DNA of 23,883 nt, taken from NCBI GenBank assembly GCA_958430865.1, contig CAUDNR010004389.1, positions 2,784-26,666 of the forward strand, given 5' to 3'. Numbering within the stretch: the stretch's first letter is position 1; each line of letters starts with the position of its first letter. Below, piece by piece: positions 19,058 through 23,883 of the stretch. This stretch comes from Entrophospora sp. SA101. Taxonomy: Eukaryota > Glomeromycota > Glomeromycetes > Entrophosporales > Entrophosporaceae. The notes beneath the pieces were generated by a model. It had not been told where the DNA came from. It saw only the letters and a program-made list of their open reading frames with translations, and did not search any database. A program made the position numbers and the translations under genes.

Positions 19058-19346
19058 TAGTGATGGGAATTTTTTAACCATACACTTAATAATTCCAAGT
19101 TATTAATTAGCTATTAACCACTTATTAACTATTTATTCTGAGCAAGGGTTATTAACCCAAGGAAAACCTATATACAGACCAAGTCTTTCCTAATTTGAAA
19201 TCCCTATTGTTATTTTGCAAAAAAAAATTATTGCCCATAAAAGTTCTTCAGGTTTGTGTTTTTTTAACACTTAATAAGTCACTAATAGAGTTATTTACTA
19301 CTTAATAACTTGATAATCTTAATGATAATTTTTATGCCCATCACTA
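19058..19346. mobile_element. 289-bp hAT-type MITE
   Basis: The element begins TAGTGATGGG and ends CCCATCACTA (10-bp perfect TIR, extending imperfectly into AAATT/TTTTTAT). Flanking 8-mers are GTTATAGG (19050-19057) and GTTATAGA (19347-19354). They match at 7 of 8 positions, as expected for a hAT target duplication with one later change. The interior is AT-rich with repeated ACTTAATAA/TTATTAAC motifs in inverted arrangement. There is no coding capacity. Confidence 0.8.
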
Positions 19347-19354
19347 GTTATAGA

Positions 19355-19989
19355 AATTTGCATGTGTTTACAATCTGATTATTATAATAAAGCAAATTTG
19401 ATTAAAAAATAGATTTACTCATACTTCAAATTTTTAATGGCACACAAATTGAGTCTACCAGAAGAAATGACTTCATCTCTTTGCTATCCAGGTAAGGCTT
19501 TTCTTCTGTTGTTTCCATAAGCTAATTTAATCTCATTGCCGATACTAGCTTCTTATAAGAATATTGGAGCAAGCCTCTTGAGGAATGGGGAGTTACCAAT
19601 TGGGATATATCTAGTGTCTCAATACTTTACCAATTTGTGATACAAAGATCCCTAATTTTCATTTATTTTAATTTTAAAAGGTTGAAAATTTACATCAAAC
19701 AATAATTCTTCAATTATATTAGAATTATCAAATCCCATTAAAGAAAGGCTTGAATAATTTTGGCAATCAACTCAGATCCAATTCAAGTCCAGTTTATCAC
19801 TTACTTTTTATTGCCAGAATTTTTGCCATGTATTGTAAAGCTACATTGCACAATATAAAAAATTAGTGTAATAGTAACTTATGAAACATATATGAATGGA
19901 TCAACAAAGGGTTCCAATTTTTCTAGATTGAATTCCAAATTTGGAAAGATCCCTGACTGTAATAATGTAAAATAAATGGAATTTTATAA
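19355..19989. other. AT-rich spacer with no supported gene
   Basis: A short frame starting at 19437 (MAHKLSLPEEMTSSLCYP) ends at a GTAAGG donor-like site but has no partner exon that I can support. Otherwise I see nothing coding. Confidence 0.4.
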
Positions 19990-20214
19990 GTAAATGAAAT
20001 AAACGGTTTGATCACTCAAGATTATCTAGATGCCAATGAATATGTTATGATTGACCAAAATCTTCTTGTTCAAGAAGAAATGACAACACAAGAAATTGTA
20101 AATATTGTAAAAGGACAAAGTGAAGTTGGTGATGACAATGATGAAACAAATGAACCTGAGCCAATGATCACTAATATGGAAGATTATTATAATGTCAATG
20201 TTTTAAATGAATAA
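19990..20214 (+). pseudogene. Possible pogo/Tigger-type transposase C-terminal fragment
   Basis: An open frame begins after the stop codon TAA at 19987-19989 and ends at TAA 20212-20214. It includes LITQDYLDANEYVMIDQNLL and EEMTTQEIVNIVKGQSEV, followed by a very acidic tail. This recalls the 'yvniDe.l.t.e.ltdeeIv..v' tail of pogo/Tigger (CENP-B-like) transposases, where a short helix follows the catalytic domain. The DDE catalytic part and the DNA-binding domains are absent from the window. The Tc1/mariner element starts 73 bp downstream. The assignment rests on a weak motif. Confidence 0.35.
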
Positions 20215-20287
20215 ATTGATTTTTTTTAAATTTTTACCAACTGGATTTTATTATTATTATTATTATTATTTGTATTCATATTATTTA

Positions 20288-21564
20288 CAGTGTGATTCAA
20301 AAAAAAATGGTGGTCACAAAAATATTACATAACTCAATGACTACATAACATAATTAAATAAAAATATATTCATTTGAAAGCTGATGTTCTATTTTATTAA
20401 ATAATAAGAAATTAATAAGAAATTCTATCACCATTTTTTTCTAAAACTAATTCACATCTTCTTTTCATAGACATAATAATATTTTTAACCATCTCCTGGG
20501 GAATTTTCTCACATTCTTCTACCATAAATCACTTCAATTCATCAACATTTCTAGGCATCCTTTTTTCAACATTATTCTTCATAATGTACCACATATTCTC
20601 TATTGGATTGAGGTCAGGACTGTTGGATGGCCAGTTAATCATATTAATCCTATTTTCAGCAATGAAATCTTTTGCAACATGTGATGTGTGCTTTGAATCA
20701 TTGTCCTGTTGCAAACACCACCTTCTACCATGCAACCTTTGTGCAGTAGGCAAAAGCTGAGTCTGCAATATGTTGACATAATAAAGCCCATCCATAATAT
20801 CAGTAAAACAAAATAATGGTGTTTTACCTTTTAATGAAATCCCTCCCCATGCCATTACTTTTTGCCATGATTTCAGCAATCTGTGTGTGAACTGGTCTTT
20901 GTCCATATTTGTGCCATCTACGAATTTTGTTATGAAAAAGATCAAATGCTGTCTCATCTGTAAAGATTGTATGGCTCCAATTGTCATTCAAATGAGTTTG
21001 TGCCCATGCTATCTGGGCTTCAAAGTGACGAGTGGTTAGCATTGGAGTTCCAATGGGCACAGAACTTCTGTAACCTTTGTTTTCATGTAGTAGGTTGTGA
21101 AATAGACACATTATGTGTTACTTGGAGTTTAATTGCAAGTTGGTGTGTTGAAATAGCAGTATTATGGCAAGCAACTTGCCTGATGGAACATGACAGATTT
21201 TGTGTAACCTTCTATGGATGACCATTCTCACCTTTATGTTAAATAGAACCAGTTTCTTTTAGTTTTTTTAAGTTGTTCTCAATGGTACGAAGAGGGATGT
21301 TTGTTTTTTCATATATTTCTTTTGGTGAATGGATACCATTCATTCAAAAATGAAAAATAGTTTTACATTGTGCTTCTAATTTTGCATTAACCATTTTTTA
21401 CAAAGCTTAAAAGTTAAAAGGTAAAGAAAAGACAATGTAATAACATACATGAATATTGATTATCATGTAAACAATCATATCCAATCATATTTATCATATA
21501 AGTAAATGGTAATTTTTTTAACAGGTTCAAAATAAGCAATCACCATTTTTTTTGAATCACACTG
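20288..21564 (-). mobile_element. Tc1/mariner element, 1277 bp, degenerate
   Basis: Terminal inverted repeats CAGTGTGATTC followed by an A-run and TGGTG lie at both ends (20288 onward, and the reverse complement from 21564). They match over about 25 bp apart from one A. TA dinucleotides flank both ends (20286-20287 and 21565-21566), the classic Tc1/mariner target duplication. The element contains one transposase gene on the minus strand with a short UTR each side. It sits immediately 5' of the long unidentified relic that starts at 21567. Confidence 0.92.
20412..21394 (-). pseudogene. Tc1-type DD34E transposase, inactivated
   Basis: The ATG is at 21394-21392 and the final TAA at 20414-20412, about 327 codons, close to the Tc1 family's roughly 340. 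The N-terminal region shows helix-turn-helix-like sequence (SPKEIYEKTNIPLRTIENNL) for TIR binding. The catalytic domain shows IFTDET (first Asp), QQDNDSKHTS (second Asp) and NSPDLNPIENMW (Glu). There are 34 residues between the second Asp and the Glu, hence DD34E. Damage comprises TGA, TAA and TAG codons in the N-terminal third, one frameshift near 20880 (after the RRWHKYGQRPVHTQ region), and a TGA near 20526 before the C-terminal KIPQEMVKNIIMSMKRRCEL segment. It would cut and paste the element if intact. The moderate number of lesions suggests fairly recent death. Confidence 0.9.
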
Positions 21565-21566
21565 TA

Positions 21567-23852
21567 TAATTACCTTCAAGTTGGTGATCAACTTTGTCAT
21601 TTACATTATTTATCAATTGTGGTGCCAAATAGAGGTGGAAAAAATGCTGTTAAAAAGTAAAGATCAGGAGAATTTGGAGAAATTCATATTGTTGAAAATG
21701 ATTACATGAAAGTTGAATTATCTCATATTTTGGAAAATTCAACTGATGATATTGATGTAAATTTTGATTATTGGTCAGATATAAATATCAATTACCATGA
21801 GGATGGAAAAAAGTCTTTATCAAAAGAAAGTTTTGATATCTTATTAATAACATAAAAGGAATGCAAAAAAAAATTAAATGAATATGAAAAAAATACAAAA
21901 AAACACTTCAATGAATTTGGTGAAAGAATTGAATTGTTGTCACAAATCTTATATAAAAGACAAAGACAATTAAATTTAGATATTGAGTTAAACCCTCAAA
22001 ACTTTAAGGATATGATTGAACAACATGAACCAAAATTAAAAGGTTTTTTTGATGAATTAATCTATATTTTTTTACCAATTAATAGATCTGCATATAATAT
22101 AGAAAATGCAAAAAGGTCACTTGTTGGGTTCTGTTATTTGTTGACTGGTCTAAGAAATAAATTCAATAATTCTCTTCAATTAGAAATTGGTCTTTACCTA
22201 TTTTCATGTGGTGCAACTGCAGAGTGTATTGATGTAATGGCAAGAGTTGGCATTTCTGTATCTTATAAAACAGTGGATAGATATAAAAAATCAATTGCAA
22301 ATGACCATCCAAAAAAAATAAATCAGTATTTTGAAGAAAATAAAGACAAATTATTTTGTGCCAATCTTGATGATTATCATGCAATTCATAGTTTTAGACA
22401 ACCAAACACAACAACACTTTCAACAGCTCGTCATATGGCTACTTGTGCTCTAAAACTATAAAGATAGCACAGCTATATCAGCAGATGATAATGGTGTTCC
22501 AATACATAATCCTGAAAATATTGAAGCAAAGAGAATTATTAAATATTTGAAGGATAAATATATCAATTCATTAAGTAATAGTTACAATCTTGTAAAATTA
22601 AGCTGGTTGGAAAATAATGTGAATACCTTTAAACATTTTGATAGACTAGAACTCTTGTTAATTCATTCATATGATGATGCTATAAAAGAATGTCAATATG
22701 ATAGATCTATGATGGAATGTCACTTAGTTAATATAAAGGAACAAAACCTTAAAAGTTTAGATGATTATTTAAAGGCTCTTAAGATGATTACAGACATACC
22801 TTCATTGTATAATTACCTCCTATATAATGTTATGCCAATTGTTGCTGATTTTCCAGGTCAATTATTTATAAGACAAGCAATAACATTGCTTTGCAAACAA
22901 AAAAAATGGACAAAATATTTTACCAATACAGATACCTGAAATTGTTAACAATTTTATCCCAATTCTTGGTCCATTGCATATATCATTGAATATGAGAGAG
23001 CATATTATTTTGACTCACTGGAATTTCTTTGAAAAAATGTTTAAATCAATTTTTGGTAATAACAAAAAATTGGCAAAGAAACCAAAACCTACCAGAATAA
23101 ATGTGCTCTTAGGACTTGCCAGCTCAGGTTGGAAAGAAATTGAAAAAGAAATATTTCAAAAATTTGGCCCACTTTGTAAAGATATGGAATTTAAAACATT
23201 AATAGATCTCTTGGATAATTTAATACCTGCTGCTCTAGATATCTACAGTGTAATCCTTTGCTCAGGCTCTTGTGATCAATATATAGATACAATTTTCAGG
23301 TTATGGACATTTGCCTTAAGATGGGAGAGAAAAAATTACAATAAAACTCCATTAGCCTTCCTTTCTGATTATTTTTATTGGAAAGACAATAATCATTCAT
23401 TTTTTGGAGCAATTCAATCTCACCTTGTCAATTCCAATGACTATTATGTTGACAACTGGCATAGCAGAATTAGAAGAAGCACAACTCCACATCATTCTTC
23501 TGATGCAATAATTTCTCAAGCTCTTATGTTAGATTCAAATGAATAGATTTTTTTTAATTCATTTAGAAAATTTAAAAGTCATTCATATAATGAATCTACC
23601 CTAGATTATTTAAAATATAAAACAAGTTTATTTTTAATTGATTATTTTCATTAAATTTACCAAAATTTGGGAAAAAGTGAAAAGATAAAAAAGAATGAAT
23701 ATAAATTTGTAACATTAAACAAAAAAGTTAAATTAAAATGTCTGCCAGCTGGATACCATACCTCTAAACCACCATCCAATTGTAATCAAAGATTTGAAGT
23801 TCAAGATGAAGAAGATGTAATGTTAATATGTAGTCATGCTCATCATCATTAA
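21567..23852 (+). pseudogene. Long decayed gene of an unidentified (probably multi-copy) family
   Basis: One coding line can be followed for about 760 codons. It is frame 1 from 21571 (YLQVGDQLCHLHYLSIVVPN) with TAA at 21658 and 21853, continuing to 22461. It shifts to frame 2 (22462-22939) and then to frame 3, with TAG at 23544 and TAA at 23652, ending at TAA 23850-23852. Recognisable segments are GFCYLLTGLRNKFNNSLQLE, LDDYHAIHSFRQPNTTTLST, VMPIVADFPGQLFIRQAITL, FIPILGPLHISLNMREHIIL, LDNLIPAALDIYSVILCSGS and WTFALRWERKNYNKTPLAFL. The C-terminus is Cys/His-rich (CNQRF...ICSHAHHH), like the start of a zinc-binding domain. From memory it resembles a large uncharacterised protein family in Rhizophagus, possibly transposon-linked (DUF6589-like is one guess). 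No catalytic motif can be assigned. The few lesions imply recent inactivation. Confidence 0.55.
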
Positions 23853-23883
23853 TGTTTTGGAGAAAAATAATCAATGTAGTGAT

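Noticed and set aside
20967..21221. Plus-strand open frame within the Tc1 element
   Set aside because: It is antisense to the transposase catalytic region, whose DDE motifs and TIRs set the coding strand as minus.
1..23883. tRNA or rRNA genes
   Set aside because: I looked for GTTCGANTC-type B-box and clover-leaf patterns and for conserved rRNA blocks. The only GTTCGAA-like hit (near 11267) lies inside a coding exon of the carrier.

Overview
The window looks like nuclear DNA of an early-diverging filamentous fungus, most likely an arbuscular mycorrhizal fungus (Glomeromycotina, Rhizophagus-like). This is inferred from the very AT-rich sequence, many short GT-AG introns (about 70-160 bp), fungal-type versions of conserved eukaryotic genes, and dense decayed transposons and multi-copy gene relics. 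The taxon is my inference from memory of such genomes, not a database result.

Four conserved eukaryotic genes can be read. (1) At 3-1064 (+) is the 3' part of an SRRM1-like PWI/RS-domain splicing factor that continues off the left edge. It carries a 76-bp inverted copy of its own RS-coding DNA and an in-frame TGA. (2) At 6130-7200 (-) is a complete six-exon gene for the V-ATPase proteolipid subunit c (166 aa). (3) At 10421-12032 (-) is a complete nine-exon mitochondrial carrier of the 2-oxodicarboxylate type (301 aa), including a 14-bp micro-exon. (4) At 15188-18456 (+) is a complete 13-exon AP-1/AP-2 beta-adaptin (709 aa) with a clathrin box and no C-terminal appendage domain. Every exon set was joined by hand and closes in frame.

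Between these genes lie mobile-element and gene relics. From left to right they are: an unrecognised frameshifted coding relic (about 1700-2450); an 809-bp long-TIR element flanked by TA (2522-3330); a hAT-like transposase C-terminus relic (3333-3729); a 93-bp hAT-type MITE with a perfect 8-bp target duplication (3937-4029); a zinc-knuckle (Gag-like) relic with a minisatellite (4667-5322); a kelch-repeat membrane-protein pseudogene (about 7930-9110, -); an unrecognised decayed coding region (about 9360-10030, +); a perfect 437-bp tandem duplication (12378-13251); a fungal DDE-transposase relic (about 13258-14800); a 289-bp hAT-type MITE (19058-19346); a possible pogo/Tigger-type transposase C-terminus (19990-20214); a Tc1/mariner element with a DD34E transposase pseudogene (20288-21564); and a long relic of an unidentified, probably multi-copy, protein family (21567-23852).

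The four intact genes serve separate housekeeping roles (splicing, vacuolar acidification, mitochondrial metabolite transport, clathrin-vesicle sorting) and do not form a pathway. I found no convincing new multi-gene system. The observations most worth follow-up are the self-inverted RS segment, the perfect tandem duplication, the long unidentified relic family, and the very small exons and A-rich 3' splice sites.
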